34,522 nucleotides of DNA from JBGSMF01 sp964651475 (GCA_964651475.1 CAZYXV010000040.1:1-34522), one strand, 5' to 3'; counted from the stretch's first letter, positions 16,901 through 23,615 are shown. The notes: generated by a model from the letters alone, not told the origin. Made by a program: numbers and translations.

Positions 16901-18154
16901 AAAATAGGTCTTTAGGTTGTAGATTGTAGATTGGAGATTGGAGATTGGAGACTGCCTGCCCTGGCGGACAGGCCAGGGGAGATTAGAAGGTTGGGAGGTT
17001 GGGTATTTGAAATTTACAAGCACCAGAAACAGGCTCAGTATGCCAAGATACGATCCCCCCTCCACCGATTGCTTGAGATCCCATTGGGTGCAATAAGGGC
17101 AACGCAGGCTAACCTGCCCAAAGGCATTGAGCACCACCGGTGTTATTTGGCCCGAAAAAACATCTTTGTACAGGTGATGCGACTCGTTGCCGAAAAAATT
17201 GGGGATCAAGAACGCAATGACGCGCCGCCAGGGATAGGCCCAGCTCAACACGTCTGCAAACGAGGCGCTGCCCTCCCGAAAGTTCAAGCGAGCCATCTCA
17301 ACCATCGGCGCAAATTGTACCGCGCCCAGCCCCAAGCCCAGGCCCATCATCACGCCCAGCCACAGGATAGTGTGAAGCGTAGAGTGTGAAGCATAGGGCG
17401 CAGAACGCGGAGCGCGAACGGCAAACAATCGCCAGGCGGCAAACGTGCCGATCACAAACAGCGTGTAGGGGTAAATCATTTCCGCGTGGCCGGCCAGCAT
17501 CATCGTGCCCAACCCCAACGCGCCCAATACTGCCCACGGCGCGCGGGCGGGTTGGCGCAGCACCGGCTTCTGGCCGATCACCTGCTCAACCATCGCCAAT
17601 ACAAACGGCAGCCAGGCCGCCGCCGCAATGACCATGGGGAAAACAAGGCTGACGACAAAGAACGCGCTAAGTTGATATACAATCGCCGCGATGACAGCCG
17701 AGGCGCGCCGCTGCCCCAGCACGCGGCACAACACGTACATCCACGCGCCGGCCAGCCATAACTGCGACACGGCGAACCAGCCATACGCCTGCGGCAAAGG
17801 CAAAATGTAAAAAATCAGGCTAAAGGGATAGAGCGCGCTGTGCTGGCCATTGGCTAAAAAAGGCTCGCCTGAAAACGTGTAAGGGCTCCACAGCGGCAAC
17901 TCGCCCCGCTGAATAGAATCAACGATAAAACGCTTCCAGGCATAGTTTTCGAGGATGAGATCCTTGAGAAGATGGTTTTGAGGGTAGGGGCCAACCCCCA
18001 ACGAATCGGCGGCGGCCTTCCAGGGCTGAAATTCATACAGCGTGTCGGCCGGCAGCAACGTCTTGCCGCCTATCGTCTGCGGCCACAGCAATCCCAGCGG
18101 CAGGGCCAGCAAGCCAAGTAAAACGATAATGGTGAGAAGACGCCCGCCGGGCAT
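13949..18154 (-). CDS. YfhO-like membrane protein fused to a Wzx/MOP-type flippase
   Basis: One uninterrupted frame of 1401 residues from ATG 18154; a start at 18250 is possible but would overlap the upstream gene by 89 bases. Residues 1 to about 905 look like the YfhO family: many membrane helices in the first 600, then a soluble region ending in helix GSFIAGMSLVFIAAVWAW. After a short charged linker near 907-918, residues to 1401 look like a complete polysaccharide flippase of the MOP superfamily, starting NSLTAIVLTLMTRAIDLALA. YfhO proteins are linked to glycosyl transfer onto cell-envelope polymers, and Wzx proteins flip lipid-linked glycans. The glycosyltransferase ends 7 bases upstream. 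Low-complexity inserts lie near residues 395-410 and 794. Each half is usually a separate gene. Confidence 0.8.
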   Translation of the reverse strand: MPGGRLLTIIVLLGLLALPLGLLWPQTIGGKTLLPADTLYEFQPWKAAADSLGVGPYPQNHLLKDLILENYAWKRFIVDSIQRGELPLWSPYTFSGEPFLANGQHSALYPFSLIFYILPLPQAYGWFAVSQLWLAGAWMYVLCRVLGQRRASAVIAAIVYQLSAFFVVSLVFPMVIAAAAWLPFVLAMVEQVIGQKPVLRQPARAPWAVLGALGLGTMMLAGHAEMIYPYTLFVIGTFAAWRLFAVRAPRSAPYASHSTLHTILWLGVMMGLGLGLGAVQFAPMVEMARLNFREGSASFADVLSWAYPWRRVIAFLIPNFFGNESHHLYKDVFSGQITPVVLNAFGQVSLRCPYCTQWDLKQSVEGGSYLGILSLFLVLVNFKYPTSQPSNLPWPVRQGRQSPISNLQSTIYNLKTYFVLLALFSVGCIFPTRLYAVIYALPGLGQLHSPFRWVFPLTLAVAVLAGFGADVLAETRQKPGSVVSPYKQSGLVARIFFLDSRPSFITFWAGAAFWSGVMVVASLLLSRYVFPAPSLAFAERAVQQLALANEVFANGRMFYSYQFPWVLLFGLMLMSAGIVLRVSRCPIYLPQWLWGRPVWEPLAVMVIALDLLAYGYGFNPAVDPRLLDYTPPVVEFLKRDSSLWRFTTYDPRGVKTFNANVGWYYGFQDVRGYDSMFPKQYARYMSVIDDQDELAYNRIAPIRQQTSLDSPMLDLLNVKYVLTEDSIPNTKFTQVYSDAALRVYRNEAVAPRAFTLPQTCTIVAEDPLDAMRRYDPRTVVIVEPPLEFPGLQSPISTCTLRPANITSYQPNEVWIDIDVDETSWLVLADSYFPGWVAFVRPWGAAEEAEEALTIVRADGNFRAVRLGPGVWTVRFRYSPNSVKFGAFGSFIAGMSLVFIAAVWAWRRFYRESEQDSPARRVAKNSLTAIVLTLMTRAIDLALAMLMARILGPDGTGKYYYAVFLFTTFDIFTSFGLHTLLTRELSRDRSQTNRYLVNTTALRLMLAAAGVPVLAVFILIRQLVASPQLAPDTLWTIGLLYAGLAPISLSTGLTALFYAYEKAEVPAAISVVTVLTKVGIAVPVLLAGGGIIGLAASSIAVNLITLIVLGVLALRMLGGSGHLKKLDSLDYRLQRSMLRESFPLMLNSLLATLFFKVDVFLLEPIKGDTVVGWYSQAYKIVDMLNIIPAYFTMALFPVLSRQAGQDKDAARRSYLIAVKLLVTLALPCAVIFTFLAHLAVGILGGARFLPDGAIALQLMIWSIPIGWINSVTNYTMIALGLQRKLTVAFVIGLTFNIAANLIFISLYSYRAAAIVTIFSEVVEGLAFYYYLRRDIGAVPWLRLIWRSFAAAGLMIGAMAALWQVNAAMAVLAGLLVYPAALMALGGVGADERAVLARIARRA
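15763..15786. repeat. 7-bp tandem low-complexity repeat in the YfhO region
   Basis: The plus strand has tandem GGAGATT units. It encodes LQSPIST on the minus strand near residue 794, just before the soluble C-terminal part of the YfhO module. Confidence 0.5.
16918..17004. repeat. compound low-complexity repeat in the YfhO region
   Basis: Tandem AGATTGT/GGAGATT units (16918-16950) are followed by a 20-base hairpin CCCTGGCGGACAGGCCAGGG (16959-16978) and GGTTGGGAGGTTGGG. The coding strand reads QSPISNLQSTIYNLK. A near copy of the hairpin is at 27515-27537. The insert sits in a loop between predicted helices. Confidence 0.55.
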
Positions 18155-18161
18155 GGCCGCG

Positions 18162-18914
18162 TCAGCCTTGGAATGTGCTTGAGGGGCTTTTAAGCGGGCG
18201 GAGATGGCGATGCCGCCAGCGCACCTGCCACACGCGCCAGGCGGCTTCAAACTTGACCGGCACTGTCATCTTGGATTGGCCGATGCGGCGATCTTCAAAG
18301 TAAATCGGCACTTCCAAGATGCGCAGTCCCAATCGCTCGCTGATAAAAGTCATTTCCACCTGAAAGATGTAACCGTTGGACCGCACCCGATCCAGGTTAA
18401 TGGCGCGTAACGCCGAGGCGCGCCAACACTTGAAGCCTGCCGTCGCATCGTGCGTCTTGAGGCGGAGGATGGAGCGCGCATATACGTTGGCCCACCACGA
18501 CAATACATAGCGCCCCCACCCCCAATCTTTATCCACCTGTCCTTCGGGCACGTAACGGGAGCCAACGACGACGTCGTACTCGCCGATCCGCTCGACCAAT
18601 TTGGGCACAAAGGCGGGCGAATGTGAAAAATCGGCGTCCATCTGGACAATGCCATCAACGTCGCTATCCAGCGCGCGTCGAAATCCATCCAGGTAAGCCA
18701 GCCCCAACCCCCGCGCTCCTGTGCGATGGATGACGGACAACTGATCTGGTGTGCGAGCCGCAAGACGATCAGCCACTTGCCCGGTGCCGTCCGGCGAAGC
18801 ATCATCCACCACAAAGATCCTCACCTTGCCCAGGGGCAGCGCCAACAACTCATCAATCAAAAGCGGCAGGTTATTGGCTTCATTATACGTTGGGACGACA
18901 ATTGCGATTTTCAT
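18162..18914 (-). CDS. polyprenol-phosphate mannose/glucose synthase-like GT2 glycosyltransferase
   Basis: 250-residue family-2 glycosyltransferase of the dolichol-phosphate-mannose-synthase type, which moves a sugar from a nucleotide donor to polyprenyl phosphate at the inner face of the membrane. Seen: N-terminal IVVPTYNE, nucleotide-binding VVDDASPDGT near 34-43, the DxD-type metal site QMDADFSHSP near 92-101, GSRYVPEG, and the acceptor-side LEVPIYFEDRRIGQSKM. It has no C-terminal membrane helices, as in the short soluble class. AAGG lies upstream of ATG 18914. The YfhO-flippase gene starts 7 bases after its stop. Together they suggest making and moving a lipid-linked sugar used for envelope glycans. 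Confidence 0.88.
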   Translation of the reverse strand: MKIAIVVPTYNEANNLPLLIDELLALPLGKVRIFVVDDASPDGTGQVADRLAARTPDQLSVIHRTGARGLGLAYLDGFRRALDSDVDGIVQMDADFSHSPAFVPKLVERIGEYDVVVGSRYVPEGQVDKDWGWGRYVLSWWANVYARSILRLKTHDATAGFKCWRASALRAINLDRVRSNGYIFQVEMTFISERLGLRILEVPIYFEDRRIGQSKMTVPVKFEAAWRVWQVRWRHRHLRPLKSPSSTFQG

Positions 18915-18968
18915 AAAGCTACCTTCTCGTGGGAATAATCTGGCCGACTAAAGCTTTGTATCTGCTTT

Positions 18969-19084
18969 CATTGGTGTCAACTTAAGGCAGCCTGAGCCTG
19001 TCGAAGGCTGCTCCGCAAGCACGGTTCGACGGCTCGACTGAGCTCGCCGAAGTCAAGCTCACCGTGCTTAAGTTGACACTAATG
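18969..19084. mobile_element. 116-bp miniature inverted-repeat element with 9-bp target duplication
   Basis: 18-bp terminal inverted repeats at 18969-18986 and 19067-19084 (core GTCAACTTAAG and CTTAAGTTGAC) differ at one position. They are flanked by a perfect 9-bp direct repeat ATCTGCTTT at 18960-18968 and 19085-19093. Inside are CCTGAGCCTGTCGAAGG and a 9-bp stem AAGCACGGT (19017-19025) with ACCGTGCTT (19061-19069). Each end carries TTGACA pointing outward. No ORF. It fills most of the gap 18915-19180. Confidence 0.85.
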
Positions 19085-19135
19085 ATCTGCTTTTTTCAAA
19101 GAGCACGGCAGCTTTGCACGGCGCTAAAACAAATC

Positions 19136-19161
19136 AAGCCCTCCCGGCAATTGGAGGGCTT
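19136..19161 (-). terminator. rho-independent terminator of the roadblock/V4R/receiver operon
   Basis: A 9-bp stem AAGCCCTCC (19136-19144) with GGAGGGCTT (19153-19161). On the minus strand it is followed by GATTTGTTTTA. It lies 20 bases after the stop at 19181. Confidence 0.7.
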
Positions 19162-19180
19162 GGGGATTCCGCTTAAAATA

Positions 19181-20029
19181 CTAGAGCGGCCGCAACGCAT
19201 CTAAGGCAGATACTTTTAAAGCGTCTATGTCCGCAAAAGGTCCATCCTGTTCGCCAACCACGCCAATAGCCAGCTTGATTGGCGCTTGCGTGATACGAGC
19301 ATCTTTGAGAGGATAAAAATATTGGATAGCCTGTTGGAGTCGAACGGATAGACGCTCGCGCAAATCGGCTACACGGGATTGTTCGGAGACGACGATAAAG
19401 ACCGACGGGCTGATCTGCCCGACAAATGCATCCGAGTCACTCACTTCGCGCGCCGTATTGCTCAACATCAAGGCCAGCGCTCTGAGCGTGTCATCCCGCG
19501 CCACAAATCCGTACACATCGCTGAAAGCGTCCAGGCCATGCACTCCCACACATACTAGCGCCCAGCCACGCTGTTGCAGCAGGGCCGTCATTCTCTCGTT
19601 TACCAACATTTCGGTGGGCAAATTCGTCACGGGATCCGTAAGCGTTTCGAGTGAGGCTCGGCGCAACACGTTGCGCACGCGCAGACGAAGTTCTTGGATG
19701 TCAAATGGTTTTGTGATGTAATCTACCGCGCCCAAGTCCAGGCCGGCCAGCTTGTCTATCCGTTCGCGTTTTTCGGTGAGGAAGATGATGGGCACGGCCT
19801 CGGTCCGCCGGTGACCGCGCAATTGGCGGCATACTTCGTATCCATCAATATCCGGCAAGCGGATATCTAACAAAACGAGATCGGGCGACCTTTCTTGGGC
19901 AATCCGCACGCCGTCTTGCCCCCAGGCCGCCGAGATGACCTCGTAGCCCTGTGCCTCAAAATATGCGATGAGCATATCGGCGGTATCGCGCTCATCTTCA
20001 ACCACTAAAATACAACGTCGCTCTGCCAT
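19181..20029 (-). CDS. response regulator with degenerate GGDEF-like domain
   Basis: 282 residues from ATG 20029, which has GGAGG 4 bases upstream; an ATG at 20050 lacks a ribosome-binding site. The receiver domain (1-118) is complete: E11/D12, phospho-acceptor D55 in LLDIRLPD, T85 and K107 in ITKPF. After a linker, about 134-282 has the layout of a diguanylate-cyclase domain, beginning TDPVTNLPTEMLVNERM. Where GGDEF should be, it reads GQISP. Key metal and substrate residues are lost, so it should not make cyclic di-GMP; such domains often act as GTP or effector sensors. It is the last gene after roadblock and V4R genes and ends in a terminator. Confidence 0.82.
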   Translation of the reverse strand: MAERRCILVVEDERDTADMLIAYFEAQGYEVISAAWGQDGVRIAQERSPDLVLLDIRLPDIDGYEVCRQLRGHRRTEAVPIIFLTEKRERIDKLAGLDLGAVDYITKPFDIQELRLRVRNVLRRASLETLTDPVTNLPTEMLVNERMTALLQQRGWALVCVGVHGLDAFSDVYGFVARDDTLRALALMLSNTAREVSDSDAFVGQISPSVFIVVSEQSRVADLRERLSVRLQQAIQYFYPLKDARITQAPIKLAIGVVGEQDGPFADIDALKVSALDALRPL

Positions 20030-20102
20030 GCTGCCTCCAGACCAGGTCATGGGGGTACCGGTCTAATGATGTCTTTCCGGCACCTGGGCCAGAGTAGTTT
20101 TG

Positions 20103-20732
20103 CTAGCCAATTGGCTCTTTGTAAATTGCATACGTGCAGGTTTTATCGCCAACGCCGATACAGCTAATTTCATCTACACGAAATTCTTTGCCGCCGCTCA
20201 CCCAACGTAAGGCTTCCTGTAACAATCCCATGCCAATGAAACAACATGGTTTTTCTACTTTGCGTCCCCAGCACTGCGGGCAACGGTCAATATGCCAGTG
20301 AAACTGATCTGGCAGCTCTTCAATCCGGACAATCTGGTCACTAATCTGATTGAAAAGACCGGCAAAAGCTGGCACTCCCAACTTGAGCTTGGCCGGCAAA
20401 GGCAGCACCTTGAAAGCCAAATCTCCCACGCCAGTGAGCGCACCCACGCCCTGCAGGCCGCGCGCAAATGTAGCGCGGCCACAACGCAGCGCCAAGCCGC
20501 GCCCTCCGCGCGGCCCGTACATATCTTCCAAAGCGCGCATCAAGGCTGTGAGGTCGGTAAAATCGAACCCCTTGTCGAGGTCGTCGGGGGGATAATTGTC
20601 AATAAATTGCTGCAGCTTGGCCATATTGAGGATGGCATTGAGACCATTCTTTCCCATGATCTCTTCCAAAGCCAAGATCGTAATCCTGCCCATCTTGTTG
20701 GGGTAATAATATCCGCTCTTGGGGATTGACAC
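20103..20732 (-). CDS. V4R (4-vinyl reductase-type) domain protein
   Basis: 209 residues. The C-terminal part (about 100-205) matches the V4R small-molecule-binding domain, with its cysteine cluster C151/C154, C163/C164, C191 and C199 and the typical RVDEISCIGVGDKTCTYAI. These cysteines probably bind zinc. The N-terminal 90 residues resemble those of stand-alone V4R proteins that sit with roadblock proteins. The likely role is sensing a small hydrophobic ligand. GTG 20732 is chosen because AGGAGG (plus 20739-20744) is 6 bases upstream. The roadblock gene ends 33 bases before it and the degenerate-GGDEF regulator follows after 73 bases. Confidence 0.8.
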   Translation of the reverse strand: MSIPKSGYYYPNKMGRITILALEEIMGKNGLNAILNMAKLQQFIDNYPPDDLDKGFDFTDLTALMRALEDMYGPRGGRGLALRCGRATFARGLQGVGALTGVGDLAFKVLPLPAKLKLGVPAFAGLFNQISDQIVRIEELPDQFHWHIDRCPQCWGRKVEKPCCFIGMGLLQEALRWVSGGKEFRVDEISCIGVGDKTCTYAIYKEPIG

Positions 20733-20765
20733 GTTGCGCCTCCTAACAAGGGATCCAAAAGCCAG

Positions 20766-21137
20766 TTAAACGATTTTACCTAGTTCTTCGGCAGCGCGCC
20801 GCATGTCCAAAAACAAAAGACCGAGTTTAGCCTGTGCTCTGGCCAACACGGTCAATACCGCCTCTTCGCCGACAGACATGAGAATAACGTAGCCGCGCTC
20901 ACCTTTGATGTATACTTGATCGAGCACGCCGCGCCCGAGTTCACTCGCAATACGCTCGCCTAACGATAACATTGCCGCGGACATGGCGGACACACGGTCT
21001 TCCTCAACGCCGGCCGGCAATGAAGAGGCCATGATCAACCCGTCTACACTCACCACTGCCGAAGCTTCGATGTCTGGAGTGCTGGCTTGCATCTCGCGCA
21101 AGCGTTCTACCATTTGGTCGGTTCGCGATTTTGCCAT
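20766..21137 (-). CDS. roadblock/LC7-domain protein
   Basis: 123-residue roadblock/LC7 (MglB-like) protein. The fold's pattern is seen in ASAVVSVDGLIMASSLPAG, VSAMSAAMLSLGERIASELG, then two beta strands (DQVYIKGERGYVILMSVG) and a final helix. Such proteins dimerise and regulate small Ras-like GTPases (MglA type) in polarity or signalling. No GTPase gene is in this window. AAGGAG upstream of ATG 21137 supports the start, and a consensus promoter lies at plus 21222-21250. It is the first gene of an operon with the V4R and receiver proteins. Confidence 0.85.
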   Translation of the reverse strand: MAKSRTDQMVERLREMQASTPDIEASAVVSVDGLIMASSLPAGVEEDRVSAMSAAMLSLGERIASELGRGVLDQVYIKGERGYVILMSVGEEAVLTVLARAQAKLGLLFLDMRRAAEELGKIV

Positions 21138-21221
21138 GGATGGACTCCTTGAGAATTGTGATAATAAGCTTGCCCGAGAGCAACCTTTCCAAGTTGAATC
21201 GAGTCCCAGCCGGTCGAAGAT

Positions 21222-21250
21222 AGGTTACCACAATTGCAATCTCTTGTCAA
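21222..21250 (-). promoter_or_regulatory. promoter of the roadblock/V4R/receiver operon
   Basis: Minus strand: perfect TTGACA (plus 21245-21250), 17-base spacer, TAACCT (plus 21222-21227). It lies about 85 bases upstream of the roadblock start. Confidence 0.65.
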
Positions 21251-21259
21251 GCAAGCGCC

Positions 21260-21288
21260 TTGCCAAAAGCGCGTTGAGATGATATAAT
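21260..21288 (+). promoter_or_regulatory. promoter for the DedA gene
   Basis: TTGCCA (21260-21265), 17-base spacer, perfect TATAAT (21283-21288). Transcription would start near the hairpin at 21296 and give a leader of about 155 bases. Confidence 0.6.
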
Positions 21289-21295
21289 TTTGGCC

Positions 21296-21314
21296 GGTCA
21301 GGCACAGCCTGACC
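21296..21314 (+). promoter_or_regulatory. hairpin at the 5' end of the DedA transcript
   Basis: GGTCAGGC (21296-21303) and GCCTGACC (21307-21314) pair perfectly around ACA, followed by ATTTAAATTTT. It lies at the expected transcription start. It could be an operator, an mRNA-stabilising 5' hairpin or an attenuator; the sequence does not decide. Confidence 0.4.
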
Positions 21315-21449
21315 ATTTAAATTTTGTCAATTGCCCCACTTGATACGTGCGGCCTTGCCAATACTATACTCTCAATGGCAAAGTAACGCAAGTTGAACAA
21401 GCCGGGGAATAGTTACAGGCGGTATATTCTTTGCCCTAAGAGGTTAGTG

Positions 21450-22103
21450 ATGGATTGGATAACTTTTGTGATTGACTTTTTCCTCCACCTGGATGTGCAT
21501 CTCAGTGAAATCATCCAGAACTATGGAACCTGGACGTACGGCATCCTTTTCGTGGTCATTTTCATGGAAACCGGGCTTGTCGTGACGCCTTTCTTGCCAG
21601 GAGATTCGCTGCTGTTTGCAGGCGGCACTTTTGCCGCGCTTGGCTCACTCAACGTCTTTTTGCTATTTGGACTCCTCTTTCTAGCCGCCGTCTTGGGTGA
21701 CGGGGTCAATTACTGGATCGGCCACGCCATCGGCCCGCGGGTTTTTGAAAAGAATTATCGTTTTTTGAAACGCGAGTACCTGGAAAAGACGCAGCGGTTT
21801 TACGAAAAGCACGGCGGAAAGACGATTGTGCTGGCGCGTTTCGTGCCGATTGTGAGAACATTCGCTCCATTTGTGGCCGGGGTAGGCACGATGACCTACA
21901 GCCGATTCGTTCTCTATAATATTTTAGGCGCTTTTTTGTGGACGGCTCTATTTGTGTTTGGCGGCTATTTCTTTGGCAATATCCCTCTCGTCAAGCAGAA
22001 TTTTGAATTTGTCATTGTGGGGATTATCCTGATTTCCGTGTTGCCCATGGCCATTGAATTCGTCCGCGACCGCATGCGACGGCCCGCCAGCGAAGCCGTC
22101 TGA
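21450..22103 (+). CDS. DedA-family membrane protein
   Basis: 217 residues with about five membrane helices. DedA/SNARE-associated proteins include undecaprenyl-phosphate and phospholipid flippases and affect membrane-potential homeostasis. Seen: the N-terminal acidic region FMETGLVVTPFLPGDSLLF and the signature LARFVPIVRTFAPFVAG, with conserved Arg and Pro residues. An upstream in-frame TTG (21393) is rejected because AAGAGG (about 21438-21443) is well placed for ATG 21450 and the protein then begins as in the family. It stands alone, divergent from the roadblock operon, with its own promoter and a strong terminator. Confidence 0.9.
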   Translation: MDWITFVIDFFLHLDVHLSEIIQNYGTWTYGILFVVIFMETGLVVTPFLPGDSLLFAGGTFAALGSLNVFLLFGLLFLAAVLGDGVNYWIGHAIGPRVFEKNYRFLKREYLEKTQRFYEKHGGKTIVLARFVPIVRTFAPFVAGVGTMTYSRFVLYNILGAFLWTALFVFGGYFFGNIPLVKQNFEFVIVGIILISVLPMAIEFVRDRMRRPASEAV

Positions 22104-22139
22104 GCAATATCTCAAGATACTGCACATGCTGTTAAACGC

Positions 22140-22168
22140 AAAGGGGCGACCGGCTTGGTCGCCCCTTT
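22140..22168. terminator. bidirectional terminator (dedA / DsbA-cyclophilin gene)
   Basis: A 12-bp perfect stem, AAAGGGGCGACC (22140-22151) and GGTCGCCCCTTT (22157-22168), with T after on plus and T-rich sequence on minus. It lies between convergent genes. Confidence 0.75.
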
Positions 22169-22176
22169 TGCTAGAG

Positions 22177-23448
22177 TTACTTTTCTTCAATCACAATCGT
22201 TTTAATCGCATCTCCCGGCGGCGCGTTTGGATTTTGCTGCGGGTCGCGCAGGGTGATGGCATTAGCGACTTCCATACCCGAGGTCACGCGCCCAAAAATG
22301 GTGAATCGTCCGTCCAGTTGAGATAACGCCGCATACGTGATAAAGAACTGGCTGCCATTAGTGTCCTGCCCCGAGTTGGCCATGGCCACCACGCCGGGAC
22401 CATCGAACTTGAGCGTGGGCACAATCTCGTCCTTGCAACGATAGCCAGGAGCGCCGATGCCGGTGCCGCTTGGATCGCCCGCCTGCGCCACAAAGTCCTT
22501 CATTACACGGTGAAAGGTCACGCCGTCAAAATAGCCCTTGCGCGCCAGGAATACAAAACTGTTGACGATGTTGGGGGATTTGTCGGCGTATAGCTCGATC
22601 ACAATATCGCCGCCTTTGGCCATCTTGATGGTGGCGGTGTACTTTTTAGCCGGATCAATGGCCTGCTCTGGGACAGAAAACTGCATCGGCTTGCTATTGA
22701 GCCAGCCAAACCACGCGATGAGCGAATCAAGTACTCCAAATTGTTCGGAAGGGATGTATATACCGTTGAGAAAAAAGGTTGGCGTGCCTGGCAAGCCAAT
22801 CTCGCCGGCTTGCTTATAGGCTGCGTCAATTTTGTCTTTGTATTTGCGGTCGGCCAGTTCCTTAGAAAAGCGCGCCGTATCCAGCCCAAGCTCTTTGGCA
22901 TAGCCTTCCAAGACGGTGGGCATGTCCGCTGCCGCCTTGGCGCCCCACTCTTGCTGCCGGGCATACAGCAACGTATTCATCTCCCAGAATTTGCCCTGCG
23001 CGCCAGCGGCTTCGGCCGCCTCGGCCGTGATTTGCGCCTTGTCGTGAATGGTGATGAGCGGAAAGTGACGATAAACAACCTTTAACGTATCTTTATGCGA
23101 ATCTACCAGACTCGCGACCAGGGGATCTACCCCGGCGCAGCCTGGTCACTGATAATCGGCATACTCCAGCAACACAGCCGGTGCGTTCGCCGGCCCCTTT
23201 GACCAATCACCTGCTCCGACTGGTGGAATGCCCGGCACAGGATCGGGTATTCCAGAATAGGACTGGCACGCCACCGCCGGCTCAAGCTTGAACACCGGCG
23301 ACTCGACGGTTGTCGAGGTGGCAGGCGCGGCCGGCGTAACCGTTGGCGCGCTCGCCACACTCGTTGGCGTTGGGCTGGCAGCCTGCCCTCCGCAAGCAGA
23401 GAGCAGCACCGCCAGACCAACCAGAATAGTCAACACTTGTCTTTTCAC
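22177..23448 (-). CDS. DsbA-like/cyclophilin lipoprotein with in-frame TGA at the active-site Cys (candidate selenoprotein)
   Basis: Read through one TGA this is a 423-residue lipoprotein. GTG 23448 has AAGGAG (plus 23455-23460) 6 bases upstream; a signal peptide ends at lipobox LSAC (C19), then a Pro/Ser/Thr linker. A DsbA/Thioredoxin_4 domain begins near 88: LLEYADYQ, then TGA as codon 101, then PGC (C104), with VVYRHFPL, EAAGAQGKFWEM and cis-Pro GTPTFFLNG (near 223). A cyclophilin domain follows (about 269-423) with FHR (R315), GSQFF (Q367) and LDGRFTIFG. The site would be UPGC. There is no other stop or frameshift in 1.27 kb. Role: extracytoplasmic thiol oxidoreductase plus prolyl isomerase. 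The alternative is a nonsense mutation; read normally the gene splits into a truncated lipoprotein and a 267-residue ORF. Confidence 0.78.
23116..23148 (-). promoter_or_regulatory. candidate bacterial SECIS hairpin at the in-frame TGA
   Basis: On the minus strand GACCAGG, whose GA belongs to the TGA, pairs perfectly with CCTGGTC (plus 23141-23147 and 23116-23122). The 18-base loop contains a further GG/CC or GGGG/CCCC pairing that leaves GGUAGAU or UAGAU at the tip. The apical loop begins about 14-16 bases after the TGA, in or close to the usual bacterial range. The recoding role is inference. Confidence 0.5.
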
Positions 23449-23498
23449 TTTATACTCCTTAACATCTTGTATTTTGGATCTCTCCCTTGCAAGGTGAC

Positions 23499-23507
23499 AT
23501 TGTACCA
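23499..23507 (-). promoter_or_regulatory. extended -10 promoter for the DsbA-cyclophilin gene
   Basis: Minus strand TGGTACAAT (plus 23499-23507), an extended -10 element about 50 bases upstream of the GTG start. No good -35 box was seen. Confidence 0.35.
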
Positions 23508-23542
23508 CATAATGTTGTACCGGATGGCTTGTGCTGTGCCTT

Positions 23543-23571
23543 TTGACCTTTGCCAGGGTTGGCTGTAGAAT
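23543..23571 (+). promoter_or_regulatory. promoter for the zinc-ribbon/CAT-like genes
   Basis: TTGACC (23543-23548), 17-base spacer, TAGAAT (23566-23571), 44 bases before the zinc-ribbon ATG. Confidence 0.6.
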
Positions 23572-23615
23572 GAGGGAACGTTGGCAACAAGGCGCGCCAA
23601 TTCGGAGGTTCAGTC

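Noticed and set aside
22177..23508. Two separate genes: a short lipoprotein (23146-23508) and a peptidyl-prolyl isomerase (22177-22980)
   Set aside because: Both are in the same frame with a single TGA and no other stop between them, and the 56 codons between the TGA and the second ATG encode conserved DsbA sequence. One gene with a recoded or mutated TGA explains this better.
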